From NCBI GenBank assembly GCA_017547265.1, contig JAFYQC010000135.1:1-9115 (forward strand): a stretch of 9,115 nucleotides of DNA, in the 5' to 3' direction. Under the pieces are notes generated by a model, which saw only the letters and a list, made by a program, of their open reading frames with translations, was not told the origin of the DNA and made no database searches. Source of the stretch: Kiritimatiellia bacterium. GTDB lineage: Bacteria > Verrucomicrobiota > Kiritimatiellia > RFP12 > UBA1067. Of this stretch, positions 1-9,115 are shown piece by piece. The position numbers were made by a program, and so were the translations under genes. How positions within the stretch are numbered: the stretch's first letter is position 1; the number at the start of each line of letters is the position of its first letter.

Positions 1-158
1 AGGCCGGGCCTGTTGACCATCGGCTCTGCGATTTCGCGCGAGAGCCTGTCGCCGCCCACGACAACCGAGAGACGAAGCCTCTCCGCGCCGACTTTCAGGA
101 AGTCGGCGAAGGTGATCTTCGCTGCCCGGGAGAGCGTGGATGGCGACGAGCGTTTCAT
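1..158 (-). CDS. hprK: HPr kinase/phosphorylase, N-terminal part (cut by window edge)
   Basis: Partial gene: the ATG is at 156-158 and the frame stays open to base 1, giving 52 full codons. The peptide ends in a segment reading REIAEPMVNRPG, followed by a codon starting CT (Leu). This matches the N-terminal domain of HprK, where a conserved NRPGL block follows a short strand-rich segment. The family phosphorylates and dephosphorylates Ser46 of HPr with a Walker A-containing C-terminal domain, which lies outside the window and cannot be checked. The start is 8 nt after the hpf stop codon and no other start codon lies in between. The preceding GCGGAAG is a weak, closely spaced ribosome site, so translation may be coupled to hpf. 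HprK beside hpf is a recurring arrangement in Gram-negative genomes, usually with an HPr or EIIA-Ntr gene nearby. Identity rests on about 50 residues. Confidence 0.75.
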   Translation of the reverse strand, partial: MKRSSPSTLSRAAKITFADFLKVGAERLRLSVVVGGDRLSREIAEPMVNRPG

Positions 159-166
159 CTTCCGCG

Positions 167-502
167 TTAGTTCTTTGCAGATGCCGCGCGCTGCTTGCGA
201 ACGGCGCCCTTGCGCGCCTTGACGCGCATCCTGAGAAGCTGGCGTTCCGCGCGTGCTGCAGCGGCGTCGATAACGCCCTTCCCGCTCTCGGAGAACTCCT
301 TAGCGCCGACGGCAACCTCGCCGAGACGGTTCGCGACGACTTCAGCCATGTACATGTGCTTCTTGACGTCGACGTCGATTACAATGGCGACCTTCGTCAC
401 CTTTGGAAATTTCTCTTTAAGCTTCGCCATGCGCGCTTCGGCGTATTCCTTGAGCGACTCGATCTTGACGTCGCTGTGCCTCATCGTGACTTCTATGCTC
501 AT
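167..502 (-). CDS. hpf: Ribosome hibernation-promoting factor, short form (HPF/RaiA, S30AE family)
   Basis: A 111-residue protein starting MSIEVTMRHSDVKIES and containing a HMYMAEVVANRLGE-like strand. This is the pattern of the S30AE domain: a beta-alpha-beta-beta-beta-alpha fold with a helix EYAEARMAKLKEKF at about residues 19-32. Known members bind the 30S decoding region in stationary phase, block mRNA and tRNA sites and support inactive 70S or 100S ribosomes. The length fits the short class (about 95-115 aa). There is no C-terminal dimerisation domain as in long HPF. The tail after residue 90 is very basic (RMRVKARKGAVRKQR), consistent with rRNA contact. The ATG is well supported by AAGGAG at 510-515, 7 nt upstream. 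It follows lptB by 41 nt and precedes hprK by 8 nt. This places it in the lptB-rpoN-hpf type neighbourhood, but with no rpoN present. Confidence 0.92.
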   Translation of the reverse strand: MSIEVTMRHSDVKIESLKEYAEARMAKLKEKFPKVTKVAIVIDVDVKKHMYMAEVVANRLGEVAVGAKEFSESGKGVIDAAAARAERQLLRMRVKARKGAVRKQRAASAKN

Positions 503-507
503 GTTTT

Positions 508-517
508 GTCTCCTTTC
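508..517 (-). promoter_or_regulatory. Strong Shine-Dalgarno site of hpf
   Basis: The minus strand reads GAAAGGAGAC here. The AAGGAG core (510-515) sits 7 nt before the hpf ATG at 502. It is the best ribosome binding site in the window and fixes the hpf start within a longer open frame that runs through lptB. Confidence 0.85.
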
Positions 518-543
518 CTTTGGTTTCACAAATTGACTACGAC

Positions 544-1329
544 TTACATCCTGAACCCGTCTCCCAGGTACCTCGCCTTGACTTCGGGATCGTTCACAAG
601 CTCTGACGTGCGGCCTTCCTTGAGAAGCCGCCCGTTGTAGACCATGTACGCACGGTCGACGACCGACAGGGTCTCGCGCACGTTGTGGTCGGTAATTATT
701 ATGCCGAGGCCCTTCTTCGCGAGACGCCTCACGATGTCCTGGATCTCGTTGACGCTCAAGGGGTCGACGCCCGCGAACGGCTCGTCGAGCATGAGGATCG
801 CCGGGTTCCTGACGAGGGCGCGCGCGATCTCGAGCTTGCGGCGCTCGCCGCCGGAGAGAGTGTAGGCGGGCTGCTTCGCGACCTTCATGAGGTCGAACGG
901 CGTGAGAAGTTCCTCGGCCCTCGCCCTGCGGTCCTTCCGCGACATTGGCAAGGTCTCGAGAATCGCCATCACGTTCTCCCACACCGTGAGCTTGCGGAAG
1001 ATCGACGCCTCCTGCGCAAGATAGCCAAGACCTTTTCGCGCACGCATGAACACGGGAAGGCGCGTTATGTCCTCGCCGCGGAACACAACCTTGCCCGCAT
1101 CCGGCTTGACAAGCCCGACGACCATGTAGAACGTCGTCGTCTTGCCAGCACCGTTGGGACCGAGAAGCCCCACGATCTCGCCGCAAGAGCAATCGACGTC
1201 CATGCCGTTCACAACGGTACGGTCGCCGTACACCTTTACGAGACCAGACGCACGCAGATCCGGCACGACCGTCTTGGCCGTGGCCTCCGCCGCCATCTCG
1301 CTCATGGCCTTTGTCACCAAATCATCCAT
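544..1329 (-). CDS. lptB: LPS export ABC transporter ATP-binding protein LptB
   Basis: A 261-residue ABC ATPase. Visible motifs are Walker A GPNGAGKTTT (Lys63), Q-loop Gln106 in YLAQEASIFRKLTV, signature LSGGERRKLEIARAL (from 158), Walker B ILMLDEP with Glu183, D-loop FAGVDP, and H-loop His215 in TDHNVRET. The run LSGGERRKLEIARAL plus LAQEASIFRKLTVWEN is specific for LptB rather than for amino-acid ABC ATPases. In the family LptB pairs with LptF and LptG at the inner membrane and powers extraction of LPS, which then moves over the LptC/LptA bridge. E. coli LptB is about 241 aa; the extra length is an N-terminal tail of about 25 residues before the first strand. The ATG at 1327-1329 is preceded by AGGCGGTGA. 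A later ATG at codon 9 is possible. The gene starts 11 nt after the stop of the LptC/LptA-like gene, consistent with one operon. No LptF or LptG is in the window. Confidence 0.95.
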   Translation of the reverse strand: MDDLVTKAMSEMAAEATAKTVVPDLRASGLVKVYGDRTVVNGMDVDCSCGEIVGLLGPNGAGKTTTFYMVVGLVKPDAGKVVFRGEDITRLPVFMRARKGLGYLAQEASIFRKLTVWENVMAILETLPMSRKDRRARAEELLTPFDLMKVAKQPAYTLSGGERRKLEIARALVRNPAILMLDEPFAGVDPLSVNEIQDIVRRLAKKGLGIIITDHNVRETLSVVDRAYMVYNGRLLKEGRTSELVNDPEVKARYLGDGFRM

Positions 1330-1340
1330 TAGTTCACCGC

Positions 1341-2291
1341 CTACCTCATAAAACCGTCAATGCCACCTGACACGCCGCCCTCGATCGTCAGGGTGGAGCC
1401 CTCCACCTCGACCTGTTCAGAGTCGAGCCAGAAGGTGATCGTCCTGCCCTCGATCTCGTTGCGGCGATGCCCGCCATCCACAAGCTTCGCGGGAGAATCT
1501 GGAGCGCCGTACATCGTAACGCGCCCCAGCGGCTTCACATACGCCGCGCGCGGACAGCTGCCGTAGCGCGTCCCGTTCGTCACCGTAACGGAACCGTCGG
1601 CCACGATGCGCCTGAGCGAGTTGGTGCCGTCGAGAAACGCGTAAAGACTGTCAGCCCCGAGCGTATACTCGGAATCTGCCACGCTTACCGCGCCTTCGAA
1701 CAGAACAACGCCGTCCTTGCGGTCGTAGTCGGTACGCTCTGCGGTCACCTCGGCGTCTCGCCGCGCAACCTTGCCGTCCTCTCCCATTATCGCCTTCGTA
1801 TCGAACTTCTGATCCTTGACCCTTATTTTCGTATTCGCGTATATTGTAACGAATTCTTCCTCGAAAGAAAAGTAGATTCCGTCGCCTTCAACTTCGTTGT
1901 CGAGGTAGAACGCCTTGACATGGCCCTGCACCCAACCGGACTTCGTCGTCCTGTCTATGACGCAGTTGTCCGCCTCCACGCGGGCTTCCACGACGCCATT
2001 CGTGGAGAACTGCGACACGACGACCTCGGTGCCCCACACCATTCCGACATCGAGAAAGGCCTGCGCCTTCTTCGCGGTGATAGACGCCTTCACCGACCCG
2101 TCAGGATGGCGCTCGATGGGAAGCGTGACGTCCGTCGCTGGCTCGTCGATACGCGCGACGCAAGAAGTGTAGGCCACCTGAAGGCGCTCGGCCTCGCGCG
2201 ACAGTATCTCGCGCTTCGCGAGCCAGTCTTCCGACTTGAACGCGAACGCGGCGAGCGGCGCCATCACGAGTGCTATCAGGAACTTCCTCAA
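1341..2291 (-). CDS. Periplasmic LPS-transport protein with LptC-like and LptA/OstA-like parts
   Basis: About 316 residues, starting with a basic then hydrophobic stretch (LRKFLIALVMAPLAAFAF). This looks like a signal peptide with an AFA cleavage site, or an uncleaved anchor. Residues about 35-150 are strand-rich and include VEGDGIYFSFEEEFVTIYAN, resembling the LptC fold. The C-terminal half contains ADSLYAFLD, IVADGSVTVTNG, GRVTMYGAPDSPAKL, IEGRTITFWLDSEQVEVEG, which is the repeating OstA/LptA beta-jellyroll pattern. Members of both families shuttle LPS from LptBFG towards LptD. The position directly between kdsA and lptB supports this role. No separate lptA or lptC sits between it and lptB, so one protein may cover both parts. 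I chose TTG at 2289-2291 because GGAG lies 8 nt upstream and it gives a clean signal peptide. A TTG at 2304-2306 would add five residues but has no visible ribosome site, and an ATG nine codons inside the chosen start would cut the signal. The family call is firm; LptC versus LptA is not. Confidence 0.75.
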   Translation of the reverse strand: MRKFLIALVMAPLAAFAFKSEDWLAKREILSREAERLQVAYTSCVARIDEPATDVTLPIERHPDGSVKASITAKKAQAFLDVGMVWGTEVVVSQFSTNGVVEARVEADNCVIDRTTKSGWVQGHVKAFYLDNEVEGDGIYFSFEEEFVTIYANTKIRVKDQKFDTKAIMGEDGKVARRDAEVTAERTDYDRKDGVVLFEGAVSVADSEYTLGADSLYAFLDGTNSLRRIVADGSVTVTNGTRYGSCPRAAYVKPLGRVTMYGAPDSPAKLVDGGHRRNEIEGRTITFWLDSEQVEVEGSTLTIEGGVSGGIDGFMR

Positions 2292-2313
2292 ACCGCTAAA
2301 CTCCAATCGACGC

Positions 2314-3135
2314 TTACGCGCCCTTCACGACCTTGTGGATGGCGAGGAGCGTCTTCCACAGCTTCTCGACCTCGGAAAACTTGATTGCGTTCGCGGCGTC
2401 GGACTTCGCGACCTTCGGGTTCACGTGCGTCTCCATGAAGACGCCGTCAACGCCAGTCGCAACCGCGGCGCGAGCGAGCGCCGGCGCGTACTTGCCGTCG
2501 CCGCCAGAACCTGTGCCAAGTCCGCCTGGGCGCTGCACGGAGTGCGTCGCGTCCATCACGACGGGATAGCCGAGCTCGCGCATCACGAGAAGCGAGCGCA
2601 TGTCGGCGACGAGATTGTGGTAGCCAAAGCTGGCGCCGCGCTCGCAGAGGACGATGCGCTTGTTGCCGGTCGACTCGATCTTGCGGATCACCTGCGACAT
2701 GTCCTCGGGAGCCATGAACTGCCCCTTCTTGACGTTGACGACAGCGCCTGTCTCGCCAGCAGCTACGACGAGGTCTGTCTGCCGTGCGAGGAACGCGGGG
2801 ATCTGCAGCACGTCGCAAACCTCTGCAACGACCTTGCACTGCCACGGCTCGTGGACGTCGGTGAGAACCGGAACGTCGAACTTCGCGCGGATCTCGGAAA
2901 GTATCTCAAGCCCCTTGTCTATGCCGGGGCCGCGGTAGGAATCTACGCTCGTGCGGTTCGCCTTGTCGAAGCTCGCCTTGAAGACGTAGCCGACCTTGAG
3001 CTTTCGCGCAAGAGACGAAAGCCGACGTGCGAGATCAAGCGCCATTTCGCGCGACTCTATGACGCACGGTCCCGCGATGAATACGAGCCCGCCGTCACCG
3101 AACGCAACACCCTTGTCGACCGCAATTTTCTTCAT
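2314..3135 (-). CDS. kdsA: 3-deoxy-D-manno-octulosonate 8-phosphate synthase (KdsA), metal-dependent type
   Basis: A 273-residue enzyme condensing phosphoenolpyruvate with arabinose 5-phosphate to Kdo 8-phosphate, the committed step to the Kdo of LPS inner core. Diagnostic segments are GPCVIES (21-28), YVFKASFDKANRTSVDSYRG (50-69), TDVHEP, LPxFLARQTD-type PAFLARQTDL, NVKKGQF, RGASFGY and DATHSVQ. The residues equivalent to the Aquifex metal ligands are all present with constant spacing: Cys24, His198, Glu235 and Asp246. The E. coli type has Asn at the Cys position, so this should be the metal-dependent class. The ATG at 3133-3135 begins MKKIAVDKG. A GTG at 3162 in the same frame would add nine residues, but a consensus -10 box lies inside that extension and no ribosome site precedes it, so I reject it. 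There is no Shine-Dalgarno before the ATG either. It heads the kdsA-lptC/A-lptB run. Confidence 0.95.
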   Translation of the reverse strand: MKKIAVDKGVAFGDGGLVFIAGPCVIESREMALDLARRLSSLARKLKVGYVFKASFDKANRTSVDSYRGPGIDKGLEILSEIRAKFDVPVLTDVHEPWQCKVVAEVCDVLQIPAFLARQTDLVVAAGETGAVVNVKKGQFMAPEDMSQVIRKIESTGNKRIVLCERGASFGYHNLVADMRSLLVMRELGYPVVMDATHSVQRPGGLGTGSGGDGKYAPALARAAVATGVDGVFMETHVNPKVAKSDAANAIKFSEVEKLWKTLLAIHKVVKGA

Positions 3136-3161
3136 GCCGAATATTATACCAAAAATCGGCA
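3135..3161. repeat. Inverted repeat flanking the kdsA -10 box
   Basis: TGCCGA at 3135-3140 and TCGGCA at 3156-3161 are exact reverse complements around a 15-nt AT-rich centre holding TATAAT. It could be an operator half-site pair or chance. On RNA it would matter only for transcripts reading in from cstA. Confidence 0.4.
3141..3153 (-). promoter_or_regulatory. Extended -10 promoter of kdsA
   Basis: The minus strand reads TTTGGTATAATAT. TATAAT occupies 3143-3148 and is preceded by TGG, an extended -10 signature. No convincing -35 is found at 16-18 nt (the hexamer at 17 nt is TGATTT). The TATAAT ends 8 nt before the kdsA ATG, so a start point 7 nt downstream would fall at about 3136, next to the start codon. 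The same box precedes the tRNA at 8944-8956. Confidence 0.7.
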
Positions 3162-3164
3162 CTA

Positions 3165-3190
3165 AAAATCACGGCAAACGACAACGTTTG
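3165..3190 (-). terminator. Possible weak terminator after cstA
   Basis: On the minus strand CAAACG-TTGT-CGTTTG (3175-3190) is a perfect 6-bp stem with a 4-nt loop, 8 nt after the cstA stop. It is followed, after CCGTGA-like sequence, by a run of five T (3165-3169). The stem is short and AT-balanced and the T-run is 5 nt away, so efficiency is doubtful. Confidence 0.3.
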
Positions 3191-3198
3191 AGCGCGAC

Positions 3199-4902
3199 TT
3201 AAGACCCCTCGCCGCTGCGGCCTTTCGCAGCCGCGCGAACGGCGAAGACGACAAGGATAACCGCGAGCGTCAGCAGGAATCCCGTTGCGCCGCCCTTCAC
3301 CCAGTCTATCCTCTCGCCGGCAAAGCTCTTCCAGAGAAGAGTTCCAAGCGCGATGGAAGAAACGCCCATCATGAAGACCATCGGCACAGCCGTCATCCAG
3401 CACGGCTTGCGGTTCTTGACGAACCAAAGCGTCGCCGCAAGGAGCGTGAGCGCCGCAAGAAGCTGGTTCGCGGAAGCGAAGATCGTCCAGAGCTGCTTCG
3501 AGGTCTCGGTCGCGCCGAGAAGAAGCCCAGCCGCGAGAAGGACGACGATCAGCGTTCCGAAATACATGTTGTACGCAACGCCCTTCGCCTTGCTCTTCCC
3601 TGGAATCGAGCTGACGAGCTCCTGCCAGCTGAAGCGCGCGAGGCGCGTGCCGGCATCGACCGTCGTCATCAGGAACGCGGAGACGGAAAGGAGCATGAAC
3701 GACTCGGCTATGCGCTTCCCGGTCTCGGCCGAAAGCCCTATCGTCGTGAAGAACTTGACGCAGAAGCCCGCAATCGTGGAGGCGAACATCTGGACGGGCT
3801 CCATGCCCTGTATCGCAGTGACGTAGTCCTTCTGCGACGCATACGTTCCCGCGACGCCGATGAGCGCGATTGTCGCAAGGACGCCCTCGAGGAGCATGCC
3901 GCCGTAGGCAATCGGGCGGATGCCGCGCTCGTTGTCGAGCTGCTTTGCACTCGTGCCGGACGCGACAAGCGCATGGAAGCCAGAGCACGCGCCGCAGGCG
4001 ACAGTGACGAAGAGGAACGGGAAGAGAAGATCGGTCGCGCCGCTCCTGCCAACTGCGGAAAAGCCCGCGAACGCGTCGGTCGTAAGCATCGGATGCGCAA
4101 CGAAGACGCCGATGAAGCCGAGGCCCATCATCGCGTAGAGGAGATAGGCGTTCAGGTAGTCGCGCGGCTGGAGGAGGATCCACACTGGGCAAGTCGACGC
4201 GAAGAAGCAATAGACGAGGAGGACGATCGTCCAGATCATGCGGACCGACTCAGGCGCAAAGCCCCACTTGGTAAGGTCGAGCGGATAGAGGTTGCCAATC
4301 CACACGAAAGCGAACATGAGCGGCACGAAGAAGAGCGAAGACCAGAGGACCGACATCTTCCACTTGTTCACGCAGAGCCCGAAGAGTATTGCCTCGCCGA
4401 TGAAGAGAAGAGAGGCCGTCGCAATCGCGGGGTCCGCGACGAAGGTGCCGGCGATCTGGCGCGTGAACTCCGACACGACGAGGACGAGAGCCGACCAGCT
4501 GAAGAGCAGGAAGAGCATCTTGCCTGGGCGACCGAGAATCGTCCCGATGACGGAGCCGATCGACTCGCCGCCATGCCTCACGGAGAGGAAGAGCGAGATC
4601 ATGTCGTGCGCCGCGCCTATGAAAATGCAGCCGAGGACGATCCACAAGACGACGGAAGCCCAGCCGAACTCCGCAGCGAGGACAGGACCGACAATGGGCC
4701 CTGCGCCAGCTATCGCGGCGAAGTGGTGGCCGAAGAGAACCGTCGGGTGGGCGGGAATGAAGTCGACGCCGTCTTTCTTCGTGTGGGCGGGAGTCGGGAT
4801 CGACGGGTCAACCCCGAGCTTGCGCTCTATTAGCTTCGCGTAGATGAAGTACCCTGCGAGAAACGCAGCCGAAGCGATTAGAAGAAGTACGGCACCATTC
4901 AT
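3199..4902 (-). CDS. cstA: CstA-family carbon starvation / pyruvate-type transporter
   Basis: A 567-residue polytopic membrane protein with many hydrophobic segments from residue 3 to the C-terminus. Family hallmarks are KDGVDFIPAHPTVLFGHHFA followed by AIAGAGPIVGPVLAAEFGW, then CPVWILLQPRDYLNAYLL, ACGACSGFHALVASGTSAKQ, TTVDAGTRLARF and ASANQLLAALTLL. E. coli CstA and BtsT, both linked to pyruvate (and earlier peptide) uptake, are about 700-715 aa, so this is a shorter variant as seen in several non-proteobacterial groups. The missing length is at the C-terminal side; the tail here ends after a last hydrophobic helix with a short KGRSGEGS. The ATG at 4900-4902 starts MNGAVLLLIASAAFLAGYF, a membrane segment. 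An in-frame upstream ATG at 4935 lies in purL and is unlikely. The start is 1 nt after the purL TAA, and its ribosome site AAGGGGG is inside the last purL codons, so translation is probably coupled to purL. The substrate cannot be read from the sequence. Confidence 0.92.
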   Translation of the reverse strand: MNGAVLLLIASAAFLAGYFIYAKLIERKLGVDPSIPTPAHTKKDGVDFIPAHPTVLFGHHFAAIAGAGPIVGPVLAAEFGWASVVLWIVLGCIFIGAAHDMISLFLSVRHGGESIGSVIGTILGRPGKMLFLLFSWSALVLVVSEFTRQIAGTFVADPAIATASLLFIGEAILFGLCVNKWKMSVLWSSLFFVPLMFAFVWIGNLYPLDLTKWGFAPESVRMIWTIVLLVYCFFASTCPVWILLQPRDYLNAYLLYAMMGLGFIGVFVAHPMLTTDAFAGFSAVGRSGATDLLFPFLFVTVACGACSGFHALVASGTSAKQLDNERGIRPIAYGGMLLEGVLATIALIGVAGTYASQKDYVTAIQGMEPVQMFASTIAGFCVKFFTTIGLSAETGKRIAESFMLLSVSAFLMTTVDAGTRLARFSWQELVSSIPGKSKAKGVAYNMYFGTLIVVLLAAGLLLGATETSKQLWTIFASANQLLAALTLLAATLWFVKNRKPCWMTAVPMVFMMGVSSIALGTLLWKSFAGERIDWVKGGATGFLLTLAVILVVFAVRAAAKGRSGEGS

Positions 4903-4903
4903 T

Positions 4904-8824
<3,921 letters not shown>

Positions 8825-8834
8825 TTTAAGAGCA

Positions 8835-8840
8835 TCCTTT
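8835..8840 (-). promoter_or_regulatory. Shine-Dalgarno site of purL
   Basis: The minus strand reads AAAGGA, 10 nt before the purL ATG at 8824. It sits in the 22-nt spacer between the tRNA CCA end and purL, which leaves no room for a separate purL promoter and supports co-transcription with the tRNA. Confidence 0.65.
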
Positions 8841-8846
8841 CGAAAA

Positions 8847-8932
8847 TGGAGCCGGGGATCGGATTCGAACCGATGCGTCCTTGCGGATCCTGATTACAAA
8901 TCAGGCGTAGTCAACCACTGTACCACCCCGGC
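8847..8932 (-). tRNA. tRNA-Thr (anticodon UGU) with a long variable arm
   Basis: The minus strand folds as a cloverleaf. The acceptor is GCCGGGG (8932-8926) with CCCCGGC (8857-8851). A D-arm of three pairs (GTA/TAC) has A14, GG at 18-19 and A21. The anticodon stem is CCTGA/TCAGG around loop TTTGTAA, giving anticodon TGT. The T-arm is ATCGG-TTCGAAT-CCGAT, followed by U73 and an encoded CCA (8849-8847). Between anticodon and T stems lie 14 nt (ATCCGCAAGGACGC) that can form TCC-GCAA-GGA, a class II-type variable arm normally seen in Leu, Ser and Tyr tRNAs. G1-C72, C2-G71, G35 and U36 agree with known threonine identity elements, and U73 occurs in some Thr tRNAs. The acceptor and variable arm resemble tRNA-Leu. 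The anticodon reading is firm because the stem pairs perfectly; charging with threonine is inferred. Confidence 0.9.
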
Positions 8933-9115
8933 GGAGTTGGTGGATATTATACCAAATTTCCAGGCGTCCATGTGACCGCAATTGCAACGGGAAGTTGTAC
9001 AATCTCGTGGGTCAAATTGGAAAGGCAAGCTGTCGAGGTGGAGGAAGGAGGTTCTGAAGAAGAAGGACAGGGACCGAAAGCGGAGGGAAAAGCGAAGGAA
9101 GGCACGCCCCCATGG
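8933..9115. other. Right-edge region without a confident gene
   Basis: Upstream of the tRNA promoter the DNA is unassigned. ATTGCAAC (8981-8988) and GTTG-TA-CAAT (8994-9003) form an 8-bp stem with a 2-nt bulge. From about 9020 the plus strand is strongly purine-rich. A plus-strand frame open from TTG at 8982 to the edge would encode a Lys/Arg-rich peptide (ending KKKDRDRKRREKRRKARPH) with mostly G or C at third positions. It has no clear start or ribosome site, so it is not called as a gene. Confidence 0.3.
8944..8956 (-). promoter_or_regulatory. Extended -10 promoter of the tRNA-purL-cstA unit
   Basis: The minus strand reads TTTGGTATAATAT. TATAAT (8946-8951) lies 13 nt before the first tRNA base, preceded by TGG as an extended -10. 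The hexamer 17 nt upstream is CACATG, a poor -35; GTCACA (8971-8976) at 19 nt fits somewhat better. A start point near 8939 would give a short tRNA leader. Confidence 0.7.

Noticed and set aside
503..1192. Long minus-strand frame in which hpf appears as the C-terminal third
   Set aside because: The part upstream of MSIEVTM overlaps lptB in another frame and is compositionally odd; the strong AAGGAG site marks the true hpf start at 502.
1467..2384. Plus-strand open frames of about 300 codons opposite the LptC/A gene and kdsA
   Set aside because: Antisense shadows of well-supported genes; no ribosome sites or recognisable domains.
3136..3162. Upstream GTG start for kdsA adding nine residues
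   Set aside because: The extra codons coincide with the -10 promoter box and no ribosome site precedes the GTG; KdsA homology begins at the ATG at 3135.
8847..8932. Reading the tRNA anticodon as GTA (Tyr), which would explain the long variable arm
   Set aside because: Shifting the loop by one base puts a T-C mismatch at the top of the anticodon stem; the TGT reading gives a perfect 5-bp stem with U33 and A37.
8981..9003. Plus-strand promoter (TTGCAA ... TACAAT)
   Set aside because: The two hexamers are only 10 nt apart, far too close for a sigma-70 promoter.

Overview
This 9.1 kb window is a compact bacterial chromosome segment of fairly high GC. Every confidently called gene lies on the minus strand, so transcription runs from right to left. 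The set shows a Gram-negative, LPS-making cell: kdsA, a periplasmic LPS-export protein and lptB. It also carries a long fused PurL, an HprK and a CstA-type carrier. This mix, together with the CCA-encoding tRNA, would fit the PVC group (Verrucomicrobiota/Lentisphaerota/Kiritimatiellota), but that placement is inference from gene content and no phylogenetic marker was tested.

Layout in transcription order (right to left). (1) 8933-9115 has no confident gene; it holds the promoter of the tRNA and an unassigned purine-rich stretch at the edge. (2) 8847-8932 is a tRNA with anticodon UGU (Thr) but a long, class II-like variable arm. (3) 4904-8824 is purL, a full-length single-chain FGAM synthase carrying an in-frame 78-bp palindromic insertion (5667-5744) in the linker before its glutaminase domain. 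(4) 3199-4902 is a CstA-family membrane transporter starting 1 nt after the purL stop. (5) 2314-3135 is kdsA, with its own extended -10 promoter so close to the ATG that the mRNA looks leaderless. (6) 1341-2291 is a secreted LptC/LptA-like protein. (7) 544-1329 is lptB. (8) 167-502 is hpf, a short ribosome hibernation factor. (9) 1-158 is the first 52 codons of hprK, cut by the window edge.

Two transcription units are likely. The first is tRNA-purL-cstA from the promoter near 8946. The second is kdsA-lptC/A-lptB-hpf-hprK from the promoter near 3143. The second unit joins Kdo synthesis (KdsA) to LPS transport (LptC/A and LptB), then runs into the hpf-hprK end of what in many bacteria is the lptB-rpoN-hpf-ptsN/hprK neighbourhood, here without rpoN. 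The two promoters share an almost identical TTTGGTATAATAT box.

The most unusual items are the palindromic element inserted in frame in purL, the tRNA combining a Thr anticodon with a class II variable arm, and the apparently leaderless kdsA. I see no phage, CRISPR, toxin-antitoxin or defence genes.
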